Origin: Sulfoacidibacillus ferrooxidans
GTDB taxonomy: Bacteria > Bacillota > Bacilli > Alicyclobacillales > SLC66
Direction: 5' to 3'
NCBI RefSeq assembly: GCF_022606465.1
Contig: NZ_JALBUF010000001.1
Span: forward strand, 1 to 64,000
DNA length: 64,000 nucleotides
A model generated the notes under the pieces. The model was not told where the DNA came from, made no database searches, and saw nothing but the letters and a program-made list of their open reading frames with translations. The stretch's first letter is position 1; each line of letters starts with the position of its first letter. Shown here one piece after another: positions 28,068-37,610 of this stretch. The position numbers and the translations under genes are program-made.

Positions 28068-29893
28068 GATTGCACATCTTGAAAATTAGACTGCTTTTGT
28101 GCCCGTTCACGCTCACTCTTATTTAACTTCTTCTTGCGCAAGCGAATGGTTTTAGGCGTCACTTCACAGTACTCATCATCAGCCAAATATTCCAGAGCAG
28201 CTTCAAGTGAAAGAATACGCGGCGCTTTAAGGCGCGAGGTATCATCTTTGGTCGCCGAACGCACGTTGCTCATATGCTTTTCACGACAAACATTGACCAC
28301 AAGATCATTGTCGCGAGAGTGCTCTCCAACGATCATACCTGCATACACTTGCGCACCTGGTGTAATAAAGAGCACACCGCGCTCTTCCACTGAGGCAATC
28401 GCATATGCCGTAGAAGTACCAGCTTCACTTGCAACTAACACGCCGCTTTGACGATCTGAAATATCACCTTTATACGGCTCATAGTGTAAGAACGTGTGAT
28501 GCATCGTCCCATAGCCACGCGTCGCAGTTAGCAGTTCAGAACGAAAGCCTATCAATCCTCGTGCAGGAACATGAAACTCTAAGCGTGTGGAAGATGTTCC
28601 TTGAATCATCTGTACCAACTCGCCTCGACGTCCACCGAGTCGCTCCATCACAGTGCCTACGTGTTCTTCTGGAACATCGATAATCACATGCTCTATAGGC
28701 TCAAGGAGTTTATTGTTTTCATCCCTCTTGAAGATAACGCGCGGTTTAGACACTTGCATTTCATATCCTTCACGGCGCATCGTTTCAATCAAAATCGACA
28801 AGTGCAATTCGCCTCGACCAGAAACCAAGAACGCATCTGGAGACTCCGTGTCTTCAACGCGTAAACTAACATCCTTTTCAAGCTCCGCATATAAGCGCGA
28901 ACGCAATTTGCGCGACGTCACGTGCGTTCCTTCAAGACCTGCAAAAGGACTGTCGTTGACAACAAACGTCATCTGCAACGACGGTTCTTCAATCGGAATC
29001 GTTGGCAGTGCTTCTGGTGCGTTGATATCAGCCACAGTCTCGCCAACAGTCAGATCACCAAGACCTGCCACAGCGACGATCTCCCCTGCGCTTGCCGTTT
29101 CCAATTCAACGCGACGCAATCCGCGAAATCCATACAACTTCGTGACTCGCTGTTGCGATAATTCACCATTTTGTTTCATAACAACCACTTGTTGACCCAG
29201 TTTAATCGTACCGCGAACAATCCGTCCAATGCCAATCCGGCCTAAAAATTCGCTGTAATCCAAAATGCTAGCTTGCCATTGTAGTGGACCTTCTGCATCG
29301 TCAGTTGGTTCAGGAATAGTCTCGATAATCGACTCAAACAACGGGCGAAAATCAGGACTTGGCTGCTCAACATCAAGTGTCGCAGTTCCATTGACAGCAG
29401 ATGCATAGACGACAGGAAAATTAATTTGTTCATCTGACGCCCCAAGATCCATAAATAATTCCAGGACCTCATCTACTACTTCAAGTGGGCGCGCCATCGG
29501 GCGATCAATCTTATTAATGACGACAATCGGCACTAATTTTTGGTCGAGTGCCTTACGCAACACAAAGCGCGTTTGTGGCATACACCCTTCAAACGCATCG
29601 ACGACTAACAACACACCGTCGACCATCTGCATAATGCGCTCTACTTCTCCGCCAAAATCAGCATGACCAGGTGTATCTACAATGTTAATCAAGTAATCTT
29701 GATATTGAATGGCTGTATTTTTTGCAAGAATGGTAATCCCGCGTTCCCGTTCGAGGTCACTAGAATCCATGGCTCGTTCAGTAACCGCTTCATTACTTCG
29801 ATAAACTCCTGATTGGCGTAGCAATTGGTCAACCAATGTCGTCTTACCATGGTCAACGTGAGCGATAATAGCTATATTACGAAGATGTTTCAC
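28064..29893 (-). CDS. typA: translational GTPase TypA/BipA
   Basis: A ribosome-associated GTPase of 609 residues. The G1 motif AHVDHGKTTL, G3 DTPGHADFGGE and G4 NKIDRPMARP are present, followed by the EF-G-like domains and the TypA-specific C-terminal domain (VPARGLIGFRSELLTATRG and KAPRILSLEAALEYLADDEYCEVTP). It functions in 50S biogenesis and stress adaptation in other bacteria. The last four bases overlap the convergent SDR gene. Confidence 0.95.
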   Translation of the reverse strand: MKHLRNIAIIAHVDHGKTTLVDQLLRQSGVYRSNEAVTERAMDSSDLERERGITILAKNTAIQYQDYLINIVDTPGHADFGGEVERIMQMVDGVLLVVDAFEGCMPQTRFVLRKALDQKLVPIVVINKIDRPMARPLEVVDEVLELFMDLGASDEQINFPVVYASAVNGTATLDVEQPSPDFRPLFESIIETIPEPTDDAEGPLQWQASILDYSEFLGRIGIGRIVRGTIKLGQQVVVMKQNGELSQQRVTKLYGFRGLRRVELETASAGEIVAVAGLGDLTVGETVADINAPEALPTIPIEEPSLQMTFVVNDSPFAGLEGTHVTSRKLRSRLYAELEKDVSLRVEDTESPDAFLVSGRGELHLSILIETMRREGYEMQVSKPRVIFKRDENNKLLEPIEHVIIDVPEEHVGTVMERLGGRRGELVQMIQGTSSTRLEFHVPARGLIGFRSELLTATRGYGTMHHTFLHYEPYKGDISDRQSGVLVASEAGTSTAYAIASVEERGVLFITPGAQVYAGMIVGEHSRDNDLVVNVCREKHMSNVRSATKDDTSRLKAPRILSLEAALEYLADDEYCEVTPKTIRLRKKKLNKSERERAQKQSNFQDVQS

Positions 29894-29993
29894 TTAAAAA
29901 TCCGTCCCTCTCCGTCTATCTCATTTTGTTTGACAGTTTATTGTAGCACAGTTAAGTTGGTAACGGCTAATTTTATTAAAATTTTCTTTTAAC

Positions 29994-30107
29994 CTATCCT
30001 GCACCGTAACCATACTTAATGGCAAACCATAAGATACATGCAAAGCCGAATGCAATGGATGCCAAATACACAACTTGTAGCCACCCTTTTTTTCTACTGC
30101 CTTGCAT
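29994..30107 (-). CDS. small single-pass membrane protein (37 aa)
   Basis: A short open frame, MQGSRKKGWLQV followed by one hydrophobic helix VYLASIAFGFACILWFAI and a Gly/Tyr tail ending KYGYGAG. A basic N-terminus before a helix suggests an N-in orientation. AAAGGGAAATTGGA precedes the ATG. It lies upstream of typA on the same strand, in a gap with no other candidate. I do not recognise the family; the case rests on the clean helix and the ribosome-binding site. Confidence 0.5.
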   Translation of the reverse strand: MQGSRKKGWLQVVYLASIAFGFACILWFAIKYGYGAG

Positions 30108-30146
30108 TCCAATTTCCCTTTCTAAAACAAGTATAGGTGTGATGAC

Positions 30147-30596
30147 ATGAAGCCAAAGAAAAAACGCTTATGGAATGTTCCACCGAATATTAGACAACGC
30201 GTCGTTACTGAGAGCCGTGCATTACATGTAACACCAGAAGAATACCTCGTTTTGATAACTCAAGTAGCTGAATCTATTCGCGGAGCTGTTTTGCCAGACG
30301 GCATCAAAGATAGCACTGCACTTCAATCTATTTTACAAAATCCTCTGATGTTACAAATGGCGTCAGCACTTGCAGGAACTTTGTGGAAGCAAATGCAGCA
30401 GTCACAGCAAAACGATAGTGAACCTACAATTGAAGCGGAGGTCACAGATGTACCTGATACACCGGCTTCGCAAACGTCACCTTCTGTACATCAAATTCCA
30501 AAAGATCCTCCAGCAACCACTCCACCACCTGGCATGATTGTCATCGATCCGATCACAGGTCAAATGATTCGCCTACCCCGCCATGTGCCATTTTAG
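30147..30596 (+). CDS. hypothetical protein
   Basis: 149 residues: a basic N-terminus (MKPKKKRLW), a helical part to about residue 95, and a low-complexity Pro/Thr/Ser/Gln-rich region, ending MIVIDPITGQMIRLPRHVPF. There is no membrane helix or known motif. It is convergent with gerAC, with 11 bases between the stops. I do not recognise it; the coding call rests on the start context and the absence of a better frame. Confidence 0.6.
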   Translation: MKPKKKRLWNVPPNIRQRVVTESRALHVTPEEYLVLITQVAESIRGAVLPDGIKDSTALQSILQNPLMLQMASALAGTLWKQMQQSQQNDSEPTIEAEVTDVPDTPASQTSPSVHQIPKDPPATTPPPGMIVIDPITGQMIRLPRHVPF

Positions 30597-30607
30597 TACG
30601 AACAGAC

Positions 30608-31876
30608 TTATTCGGGCGGATCTAACTGTGTACCTAATCGACGCACAATCACTTTTACATGTAGCCTTGTCACTATTTTTGGCAACTGCTTATGCCAATC
30701 ATAGTTTTCCATTGCATCAAACGTAGGAAATTGACCTCGCGCATAGCGAAAGAACTCAAATGGATCAACGTCATAGCGCGTGTACATCTCCTTTATTAAT
30801 GCAAGTTCCTGTCTGGACAAATCCGCAGCTATTTTTTGCTCAAGCAAATGTCTTGCCGCAGGATTCACATAAGACGCATTGGTTTGATCACCAATTAATG
30901 TCCCTTCAAAAACTTGCGTAATATCTAACGTCTTCTTTTTCCCGGAAAGTGACAACGACACCTTCTCTGGCTGTGCATCATGAAGCATAAGACTAACTGA
31001 ACTTTTTACGCCAATAGGCGAATCGACAACAACTAGCGCCCTATGCAAGCGACCAGATAACAATTGCATATATCGCGAGTGTTCCCCATCTAATATCAGT
31101 ACCATACGGTCGTTGCGAAAGACGGCCGTTCCCACACACTCAATAGGATTACCACCAGCTCTGTTCAAGTGACCAGGCTCTGTTGTCGCACTATTTTCAC
31201 GCAAATCGTCTGTCGATCCAGAGGTTTTTTTTGACTCTTTCGCTACCTGTTCATTTTCACTTAATACAGGAAGCACAGGATCAACATTTGGCATCTCCAG
31301 CGCATTCATCAATTCATGCACTTGTATCGAAGGCGCAAACCCCGTTCGTTGACTGGATTCCTGTAAATCTTCTATCACTCGTGTAGCCGATGTTTCAAGT
31401 ACTGGCTTATCATGCAAAAATAGTTCTCCCAGACTCCCTTTTACTACATAGAGATACAGTGTTCTGCGAAATTCCCGATACCGCACAAGTGCACGCATGT
31501 ACGGGAGAATTCCTTGTCTTGCAGCACGCTCGCCAAACATAATAGCTGATAGGTGCGATAAATTGATCGTGCGCTCTACACCTGCATTCATCACATCAAA
31601 TGCCTCATGAATACTTTTCCCAGTTGCTGATACCACAGGAGTTGTGGATAAAAAATCACCTCCACCCCCACCTCCTCCACTACTTGATCCAGACAATTTA
31701 CTTGGCACGGCAACGCGTCCAGTGACCACGAGATCATTGCCTTTTTTTTGCTTGTCAATCCCCATCGTGACAAGAAAGGCTTGCTCTTCAAGCTCCGCTC
31801 GATCGTAACAACCAGTTAACAATATACTTCCGACGAGAAATGTCGTTACAAATCCAACCCATTTTTTATACGCCAT
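30608..31876 (-). CDS. Ger(x)C family spore germination lipoprotein
   Basis: The C subunit of a GerA-type germinant receptor, 422 residues. A lipoprotein signal peptide ends in the lipobox LLTGC (Cys23), followed by the family opening YDRAELEEQAFLVTMGIDKQ. An unusual Gly-rich run (GSSSGGGGGGGD) lies near residue 70, and a Ser/Thr-rich insert near 220. The ATG at 31876 follows AAGGAG with eight bases of spacing. Receptor genes normally come as A-B-C operons, but this gene is alone. Confidence 0.88.
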   Translation of the reverse strand: MAYKKWVGFVTTFLVGSILLTGCYDRAELEEQAFLVTMGIDKQKKGNDLVVTGRVAVPSKLSGSSSGGGGGGGDFLSTTPVVSATGKSIHEAFDVMNAGVERTINLSHLSAIMFGERAARQGILPYMRALVRYREFRRTLYLYVVKGSLGELFLHDKPVLETSATRVIEDLQESSQRTGFAPSIQVHELMNALEMPNVDPVLPVLSENEQVAKESKKTSGSTDDLRENSATTEPGHLNRAGGNPIECVGTAVFRNDRMVLILDGEHSRYMQLLSGRLHRALVVVDSPIGVKSSVSLMLHDAQPEKVSLSLSGKKKTLDITQVFEGTLIGDQTNASYVNPAARHLLEQKIAADLSRQELALIKEMYTRYDVDPFEFFRYARGQFPTFDAMENYDWHKQLPKIVTRLHVKVIVRRLGTQLDPPE

Positions 31877-32010
31877 GCATGTAACTCCTTCCATCATTCT
31901 CTATAACCTGTTTAAGAAGGGGTCAGCTTATGTATGACAAGCAAAGAGAATACACAAAATTTTGTTTTGCATTTGTGTATAATAATGAAGAAGGTAAAGG
32001 AGGGGAGCTT

Positions 32011-32469
32011 ATGTTTGACGTCGTTCGTTTACAAATCAATTATCATACACTAGAACAATTTAAACGTTTTACAGAAAACGGTCTTGAAGAACTCTCAATG
32101 TTAGATGAATTACATGAAAACATGGTAGAAAATCAAGTGGATAGCCCGTTTTATGGCATATACGAAGATGGTACATTAGTTGCTCGAATGAGCTTGTATC
32201 CCATTAACGCGAAGTACGACCGATACTTCGATCCTCCAAGAGATTATCTAGAGCTTTGGAAACTTGAAGTACTCCCAGGTTCAAAAGGAAGAGGACTCGG
32301 CACACAACTTGTGACCTATGCTAAATCCCTAGGACATGCTATTAAAGTCAATGTGCGCGGTCAATCTCACCCATTCTTTTTACAACTTGGATTTACCCCG
32401 GTGAAATACGATGCGCAAAGAGACCGTGGCGAAAATCCCTACGTATGGATTCCAAATGATGAAAGATAA
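32011..32469 (+). CDS. ylbP: GNAT N-acetyltransferase, YlbP-like
   Basis: A 152-residue acetyltransferase with acceptor-side strands and the acetyl-CoA loop VLPGSKGRGLGTQLV (about 92-106). The C-terminus FFLQLGFTPVKYDAQRD is typical of the YlbP subgroup. The ATG at 32011 has AAAGGAGGGG upstream; the reading can extend 27 codons further but that part has no ribosome-binding site. In Bacillus, ylbP lies between ylbO (rsfA) and bshC, and an rsfA gene is also found close by here. Substrate unknown. Confidence 0.82.
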   Translation: MFDVVRLQINYHTLEQFKRFTENGLEELSMLDELHENMVENQVDSPFYGIYEDGTLVARMSLYPINAKYDRYFDPPRDYLELWKLEVLPGSKGRGLGTQLVTYAKSLGHAIKVNVRGQSHPFFLQLGFTPVKYDAQRDRGENPYVWIPNDER

Positions 32470-32490
32470 GTACACGTAACAAATGTACAT

Positions 32491-32519
32491 CACGTCTTTT
32501 CTGCTGATTGTGCTATAAT
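32491..32519 (+). promoter_or_regulatory. sigma-A promoter of sodA
   Basis: An extended -10 element TGCTATAAT (TATAAT at 32514-32519) lies 67 bases before the sodA ATG. The -35 region (around 32491) is weak, which is usual for extended -10 promoters. Confidence 0.6.
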
Positions 32520-32585
32520 GGAAATGAGTTAAGTCGCCTCGTAGCAGTCGACAAGCTACATATTCAAGGGAAAGAAGGGACTTTT

Positions 32586-33197
32586 ATGGCATTTGAAACA
32601 CCAGCACTTCCATACGCTGCAGATGCACTAGAACCGCACATTGATGCCAAAACAATGACCGTCCATCACGATGGTCATCATGTTGCATACACAAACAACT
32701 TGAACGTTGCACTTGAAAAGCATCCTGACTTACAAGCAAAAACTGCAATTGATCTCTTAAAACATATTAATGATGTACCAGAATCCATTCGCGCCACAGT
32801 TCGTAACAACGGTGGCGGCCACGTCAATCACACTATGTTTTGGAAATTGCTGAGTCCAAATGGTGGCGGCGAACCAACAGGCGCATTGGCAGAAGCAATC
32901 AATAAAGAATTTGGTAGCTTTGCTAAATTCAAAGAAGACTTTGTAAAAGCTGCAGCCACTCGTTTTGGTAGCGGTTGGGCATGGCTTGTTGTCGATCAGT
33001 CTGGCAAACTCTCCATTATAAGTACGGCTAACCAAGATAGCCCATACATGGATGGTCTCACGCCGATACTTGGACTAGACGTCTGGGAGCATGCGTATTA
33101 CCTAAAGTATCAAAATAAGCGTGCAGATTATATCGGCGCTTTCTGGAATGTTATCAATTGGCCACAAGCTGATGAAAACTACGCAAACGCGAAGTAA
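32586..33197 (+). CDS. sodA: superoxide dismutase (Mn/Fe)
   Basis: A 203-residue Fe/Mn superoxide dismutase. The metal ligands are placed as expected: His in [17 protein letters not shown], His in [11 protein letters not shown], and Asp/His in [12 protein letters not shown]. It protects against superoxide in the cytoplasm. The ATG at 32586 follows AAGAAGGG. It is monocistronic, between its own promoter and a strong terminator. Confidence 0.95.
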   Translation: MAFETPALPYAADALEPHIDAKTMTVHHDGHHVAYTNNLNVALEKHPDLQAKTAIDLLKHINDVPESIRATVRNNGGGHVNHTMFWKLLSPNGGGEPTGALAEAINKEFGSFAKFKEDFVKAAATRFGSGWAWLVVDQSGKLSIISTANQDSPYMDGLTPILGLDVWEHAYYLKYQNKRADYIGAFWNVINWPQADENYANAK

Positions 33198-33202
33198 GTG
33201 AT

Positions 33203-33254
33203 CGCATAAAGAAGAGGCAAACGGGGATAACCTCGCTTGCCTCTTCTTTATGCG
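33203..33254. terminator. bidirectional terminator between sodA and rsfA
   Basis: A long stem (CGCATAAAGAAGAGGCAA with its complement) with a 14-base centre. It overlaps the last codons of the convergent rsfA gene, so one arm is coding sequence. Confidence 0.85.
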
Positions 33255-33844
33255 TCTTCTTCGTGATCAGTAATATGTACTGCCACATCGTGAACTGCAC
33301 GCGCTTCACCCAATTGACGTTTGCGCGCTCGATCCACAATCTCAAGAAGGGCTTTGTAGTCCTCATTGATCATCTGGTACTCAGTAGATAAATCGTGTAA
33401 TCGTTGCAACAAATCAACTTTATCTTTGCGCAACTTATCTACCTCTTGGCGTGCTGTATCTACATCGCGCTCCAATTGTTTGACGCGCGTCTGTAGCGAC
33501 ATAAAATCTCGCCGATATTGCCTTAAAAACCGTAAAACCGCATTCCATGTCAGAGCGTGGCTTTGCGCCTCTTCCCCCTCATCCGCTTGTTGTAGCGGAT
33601 GTCTTAGCCGTTCATCACGATGCTCTCTTCGCTCGAGTTTAGCAAAGTCAATCGCAGCTAAAAATTGTTTTCGTACGCAAGCATTCCAGCGATATCCACA
33701 GGCTGCCGACGTGCGTTTTAGGGCTTGCGCACCTTCCTCGAATGCGGCTAATTGGGTACTGCCCTCACGAATGTGGCGCAAAATAATTTCGGCCAGTTCG
33801 GCGTCATCTTCAGGAGTCCACGCATCCTGTCTTATCGTTTTCAT
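33248..33844 (-). CDS. rsfA: RsfA/YlbO-family sporulation regulator
   Basis: 198 residues with an N-terminal Myb/SANT-like DNA-binding segment (about 1-60, [21 protein letters not shown] and [16 protein letters not shown]) and a C-terminal coiled coil (about 105-165). In B. subtilis RsfA is a prespore-specific modulator of sigma-F genes, and YlbO is the alternative name. Convergent with sodA. The first Met gives the canonical N-terminus. Confidence 0.88.
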   Translation of the reverse strand: MKTIRQDAWTPEDDAELAEIILRHIREGSTQLAAFEEGAQALKRTSAACGYRWNACVRKQFLAAIDFAKLERREHRDERLRHPLQQADEGEEAQSHALTWNAVLRFLRQYRRDFMSLQTRVKQLERDVDTARQEVDKLRKDKVDLLQRLHDLSTEYQMINEDYKALLEIVDRARKRQLGEARAVHDVAVHITDHEEDA

Positions 33845-33961
33845 GCCCGTTATACCCCTCCAAATACGAGGCTTCTACGGGTATATATATGCAAGCACTA
33901 CAACAAACCATCACTATGAATTGAATAACTTTGTCAGAAGATATTTAACAACTATTTTTCC

Positions 33962-35089
33962 CTATTTTCGCGTCGCAAGTGCAACCATGAATCGATCTCC
34001 AAAGCCCCCTGGCAAGACAAGTTGTTTTAACTTTTGACTTATCATCGGATCTGTGTCCTGCATAGCACCATACACGTCTTGCAAGGAAGATATGTTCATC
34101 AAAAATGCACCTTGTCGCACAACACGATCCATGTGGTACCCACACTTCTCCATTACATCCACCACTGCAGTAAAATCAATATCGTAGGTCAAATCCACTT
34201 CTCCAGATCGATCCATCCATGCATCGACAAACTGATGGTGCTCATAAGCACGTAGTGAACCATGCGGCCGATCTAACCCCACAACATCCCTTGTCCATCC
34301 ACCGTAATCGATAAACGCTATCTGCTTTGGCGCAATGGCCTCTACGATTTCTTCAAGAAAACGAGCGAGATTGGATTGAACTTCTGTCACTACTACTTCT
34401 GCATCTTGTTCTAAAACAACCGGTAGCAGATAGTGAATAGCGTAGTCATACAAGGGTCCGTCTGTCACTTGTTCAAAAACAGTGGCATATAGTTTCCCTT
34501 GAAATGGACCCTCTAGATAACCTAGCGATTCTAGAGATGAAGGTCTATCACTACTGACCATTAAACGCCAAACACGACCCTCTTGATCCACGCGAACAAT
34601 ATCACAAGGTAGCGCATCTAATACTTCATTCCCAATGACAAATCCATCTTGCACGCGCGGATCTAATCTTTCCTTCAGTGCAGTAACAGATGGTTCTACA
34701 TAGATCGTCATGGTATTGGCATGTTCTTCACCTACAAGTTCGTTCAACCGTTTAGTTGTACGCGCACGCGCTACAGCAGACACATCGATAGCCACATACA
34801 CTATATCTCGCCACCTTGTAGCCCCAATACGCAACCACTCAGCGATAACAGCCGCCGCAAAATCACCATCACCACAGCCCAATTCCACCACGCATAAGGG
34901 AACGTCGTTCATTTTGTGTTCTTCTAAGATAAAACGAGCCCACAGGGCACCAAATAGCGGTGACACCTGAGCGCTCGTATAAAAGTCACCTGAACGGCCG
35001 AAGCGACTACGTTTTGTCATGTAGTAGCCTTGATCTCCATACAATGCATTGTGCATATACGAAGAAAACGGATATACAGAAGAACTCAT
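33962..35089 (-). CDS. SAM-dependent methyltransferase, MidA/NDUFAF7 family (COG1565)
   Basis: A 375-residue class I methyltransferase. The N-terminal [37 protein letters not shown] is characteristic of the family, and the SAM motif [15 protein letters not shown] lies near residue 68. Mitochondrial homologues methylate an arginine in complex I; the bacterial role is not known. The start overlaps the clpP stop by four bases (ATGA), so it is probably co-transcribed with clpP, an unusual partner. Confidence 0.85.
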   Translation of the reverse strand: MSSSVYPFSSYMHNALYGDQGYYMTKRSRFGRSGDFYTSAQVSPLFGALWARFILEEHKMNDVPLCVVELGCGDGDFAAAVIAEWLRIGATRWRDIVYVAIDVSAVARARTTKRLNELVGEEHANTMTIYVEPSVTALKERLDPRVQDGFVIGNEVLDALPCDIVRVDQEGRVWRLMVSSDRPSSLESLGYLEGPFQGKLYATVFEQVTDGPLYDYAIHYLLPVVLEQDAEVVVTEVQSNLARFLEEIVEAIAPKQIAFIDYGGWTRDVVGLDRPHGSLRAYEHHQFVDAWMDRSGEVDLTYDIDFTAVVDVMEKCGYHMDRVVRQGAFLMNISSLQDVYGAMQDTDPMISQKLKQLVLPGGFGDRFMVALATRK

Positions 35090-35664
35090 GAAATCAATAC
35101 CTGGTCAATGATTCCGTATTCTTTAGCTTCTTGTGCTGACATAAAGAAATCCCTGTCTGTATCTTTATCAATCTGCTCTAAAGGTTGACCAGAATGATCT
35201 GCAAGAATACGATTCAACCGATCGCGTGTACGCAAGATATGATCAGCCGCAATTTTAATATCGCTCGCCTGTCCACGTTGGCCTCCAAGTGGTTGGTGAA
35301 TCATAATCTCGCTATTTGGCAATGCTGAGCGCTTCCCTTTTGCGCCACCAACAAGTAAAATAGCTCCCATTGAAGCTGCTAATCCTACACAGATCGTCGC
35401 GACGTCAGGTTTAATCAGGTTCATCGTGTCATAAATCGCAAGCCCTGCCGAAACAGACCCACCTGGGCTATTAATATATAAAAATATGTCTTTCTCTGCA
35501 TCTTCTGACGCTAAAAAAAGTAATTGTGCGACAATCGCATTGGCCACATCATCATCAATTTCTGAACCCAAAAATATAATGCGGTCTTTTAACAAGCGTG
35601 AATATAAATCATAAGCTCTTTCTCCACGGCTTGTTTGTTCGATAACTGTCGGGATGACGCTCAT
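35086..35664 (-). CDS. clpP: ATP-dependent Clp protease proteolytic subunit
   Basis: A 192-residue ClpP with the full catalytic triad: Ser98 in GLAASMGA, His123 in MIHQP and Asp172 in DTDRDFF. It forms tetradecamers used by ClpX/ClpC. No tandem GGTCAAA CtsR box was seen upstream. Instead a terminator-like hairpin lies in the leader (35714-35743). The downstream MidA-type methyltransferase gene is coupled to it. Confidence 0.96.
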   Translation of the reverse strand: MSVIPTVIEQTSRGERAYDLYSRLLKDRIIFLGSEIDDDVANAIVAQLLFLASEDAEKDIFLYINSPGGSVSAGLAIYDTMNLIKPDVATICVGLAASMGAILLVGGAKGKRSALPNSEIMIHQPLGGQRGQASDIKIAADHILRTRDRLNRILADHSGQPLEQIDKDTDRDFFMSAQEAKEYGIIDQVLIS

Positions 35665-35713
35665 CTCATATTCCTCCTTCAGGTGATTCTTCTTCCCTAT
35701 ATCATGAGTATGT

Positions 35714-35743
35714 AAAAAGGATCGGCCACTTCCGATCCTTTTT
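35714..35743 (-). terminator. terminator-like hairpin in clpP leader
   Basis: AAAAAGGATCGG pairs perfectly with CCGATCCTTTTT around a 6-base loop, giving a canonical Rho-independent terminator on either strand. It lies 50 bases upstream of the clpP start, and no minus-strand gene lies upstream that would need it. A possible -10 (TATGAT) is about 20 bases further upstream. Confidence 0.7.
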
Positions 35744-35827
35744 ATTTCAGTGGTATCATATCACATTTTGCGAGCTAATAAAATGCTCACAACAATTGCT
35801 CAATGGATATTCATCCTTCCCTGCAGG

Positions 35828-35865
35828 AACCCCGTTATTTTTAAGTTGGGTGAAATAACGGGGTT
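35828..35865. repeat. 13-bp perfect inverted repeat in the clpP/IDEAL-protein intergenic region
   Basis: AACCCCGTTATTT at 35828-35840 and its complement at 35853-35865, with a 12-base loop and no T-run. It sits in the 305-base divergent gap, which also holds the clpP leader hairpin. Operator or RNA hairpin; undecided. Confidence 0.45.
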
Positions 35866-35969
35866 GTGAGATCCAGTAAAAATTCGTATGATAAAAGAAA
35901 AGGAATGTCATCATTTATCGTTTGCACGATTGACCCGAAAAGCCACTTTCTTTTCAGGGAGCGATAAAC

Positions 35970-36434
35970 ATGATTACCCAAACCGAATTAGATGCTCTGC
36001 GCGTAAAACTACTGCCATCTGGAGCACAGCGCGTGATTAAAGTCTTAGACTCACATCGCGACCATGTCGAAATAATTACCATCGTCATGGATAAAGTGCC
36101 TTTACTGATTATCGGCCGCCATGGAATGATCGCTCGTCTACCAGTTGACGGAGTTTTGCAAAAGGTTTCCGAATCTAAAAACATTGTCACTTTACTTGAT
36201 CTGTTTTTTAAACAAGATCAAACGCTGTATTTATTTGTGAATATCCCTCATATCCAAGTGCCAGCTCACATTAAAGAGATGTTAGCGCACATTGAGGCGC
36301 AGTACAACGACAAAAACACGCTTCGTGCCGCTATAGATGATGCATTGGACCGTAAGGATCGCGCAGCATTTATGGCATATACAGCGGAATTGCAACAGAT
36401 CTTAGATGCAGGAAGCATACACATTTCGCCCTAG
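35970..36434 (+). CDS. IDEAL-domain hypothetical protein
   Basis: 154 residues. The C-terminus, LRAAIDDALDRKDRAAFMAYTAELQQIL, fits the short IDEAL domain (helical pair with the IDxALD signature) found in Bacillales proteins such as YpiB and in regulators that bind partner proteins. The N-terminal 100 residues (beta-rich, VEIITIVMDKVPLLIIG) are not recognised. The gene opens a short plus-strand run with the DUF3055 gene. Function unknown. Confidence 0.65.
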   Translation: MITQTELDALRVKLLPSGAQRVIKVLDSHRDHVEIITIVMDKVPLLIIGRHGMIARLPVDGVLQKVSESKNIVTLLDLFFKQDQTLYLFVNIPHIQVPAHIKEMLAHIEAQYNDKNTLRAAIDDALDRKDRAAFMAYTAELQQILDAGSIHISP

Positions 36435-36473
36435 TAAGCATCTCTATGAGCGAATCACGACTGGAGTTTAGAT

Positions 36474-36740
36474 ATGGAATCATTAGACATCATGTACGAC
36501 GAAACCGAAGATTGCGCGGTACGCTATGTAGGTTTTATCGGGGAGAATTCTCACTACGATTTGATTATCGTCACTACACAGCACTTTTTTGGAAAAAAGC
36601 TAGTGATTTCAACACAGACTGGTCGTATGGCTATTTTAACAGCACAAGAGGCAGAAGACAGCGACTACATCGCTACATCATTTTCTATTGATGTAACTGA
36701 AGCAACTGAACTATCTGCCTTTCTTAGTACAAATCTTTAA
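36474..36740 (+). CDS. DUF3055 family protein
   Basis: An 88-residue protein beginning MESLDIMYDETEDCAVRYVGF, then HYDLIIVTTQHFFGKKLVISTQTGRMAIL, which matches the DUF3055 pattern seen across Bacillales. The conserved FFGK and QTGR are intact. No biochemical function is known. It follows the IDEAL-domain gene by 39 bases. Confidence 0.75.
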   Translation: MESLDIMYDETEDCAVRYVGFIGENSHYDLIIVTTQHFFGKKLVISTQTGRMAILTAQEAEDSDYIATSFSIDVTEATELSAFLSTNL

Positions 36741-36752
36741 CGAAGTGACTCG

Positions 36753-37208
36753 TTACTGACCTACAGAAAAGAAATTTCCGTACCGCTCCATAAATGCATC
36801 CGATACACGCGCGTGTTCGCTCGGATCAACTACTGCTTCGAGCGAGGCCGTGTCTCCTTCGCCAACAATCTGCATAAAAAATAAAGTTTGCTCATCCGTG
36901 CCGCGCTCGTAGTAAGCGCCGTACGTATCGTCATCCACAGGGAAATATGTACCTAAAGCTAGGTGCTTTGGTTCTCCCCCATCCTCTGACATCTCAACTA
37001 ATAATACTCGATCCACAGCATCGCGCACTTTTTCCTCAAATAACGCCCCCGGATAATCTAACTGTAAACTCGCGTCTTCCGTATCGCGAATTAAATAAAG
37101 TTCCCGATGTGATTCCCGTTGAAAAATAATATATAAAAGATGCGTATCTTCATAGAAAAAAGGCAAATATTCGGCACGCGGAAACTGTATCTGTGGCGAA
37201 GTAGCCAT
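36753..37208 (-). CDS. DUF1292-like protein
   Basis: 151 acidic residues. The C-terminal half, DDTYGAYYERGTDEQTLFFMQIVGEGDTASLEAV and a DAFMERYG end, has the layout of DUF1292 (YrzB-type). The N-terminal half (EDTHLLYIIFQRESHRELYLIRD) may be a second, diverged copy. A clear DUF1292 protein is also encoded at 40270. GAGTGGAG precedes the ATG. Function unknown. Confidence 0.55.
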   Translation of the reverse strand: MATSPQIQFPRAEYLPFFYEDTHLLYIIFQRESHRELYLIRDTEDASLQLDYPGALFEEKVRDAVDRVLLVEMSEDGGEPKHLALGTYFPVDDDTYGAYYERGTDEQTLFFMQIVGEGDTASLEAVVDPSEHARVSDAFMERYGNFFSVGQ

Positions 37209-37311
37209 GCTCCACTCATCCCCTCACATAAACTAGATCAAAAACACAAAATAACCATCATTCTCACGATGATTATATCACAAGTAGACCGTCCATCATT
37301 TTACGAAAAGC

Positions 37312-37340
37312 ATGACTCAGCACGGTTTTTCAGCTATAAT
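37312..37340 (+). promoter_or_regulatory. sigma-A promoter upstream of small membrane gene
   Basis: TATAAT at 37335-37340 with ATGACT (four of six matches to TTGACA) 17 bases upstream. It lies 58 bases before the ATG of the 70-residue protein. Confidence 0.55.
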
Positions 37341-37397
37341 AAAAAGAAATATAAACTGCAAGCATTGAAATATTGTTCAAAAAGGAGTTTGAAATTT

Positions 37398-37610
37398 ATG
37401 CCACGCGGTATTCGCTATCTGTTTTATGCACTTATTTTTGCATTTGCACTCGCTGGGCTTGTGCTTGGACAACAGATCATACTTGGCATCTGCCTCGCGC
37501 TTAGTATTATCATCGGGGTAATTGCTGATGGATTTGATAATAAACGCGATGAACCGTTTAAAAAATACAATGTAAAACACAAACATCATAAGCCAACCAA
37601 CGCATCTTGA
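37398..37610 (+). CDS. small two-helix membrane protein (70 aa)
   Basis: MPRGIRYLFY begins two consecutive hydrophobic helices (about 7-24 and 28-44, separated by GQQ), then a basic, His/Lys-rich tail (KYNVKHKHHKP). The ATG at 37398 has AAAGGAG ten bases upstream and a promoter before it; the longer in-frame reading from 37140 crosses that promoter and is not used. I do not recognise the family. Confidence 0.65.
   Translation: MPRGIRYLFYALIFAFALAGLVLGQQIILGICLALSIIIGVIADGFDNKRDEPFKKYNVKHKHHKPTNAS

Noticed and set aside
29921-30112. 63-residue minus-strand ORF with TTG start
   Set aside because: Overlaps the 37-residue frame and has no hydrophobic or conserved pattern; the 37-residue frame has a clean helix and better start context.
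36446-36691. 81-residue plus-strand ORF
   Set aside because: Out-of-frame shadow of the DUF3055 gene.
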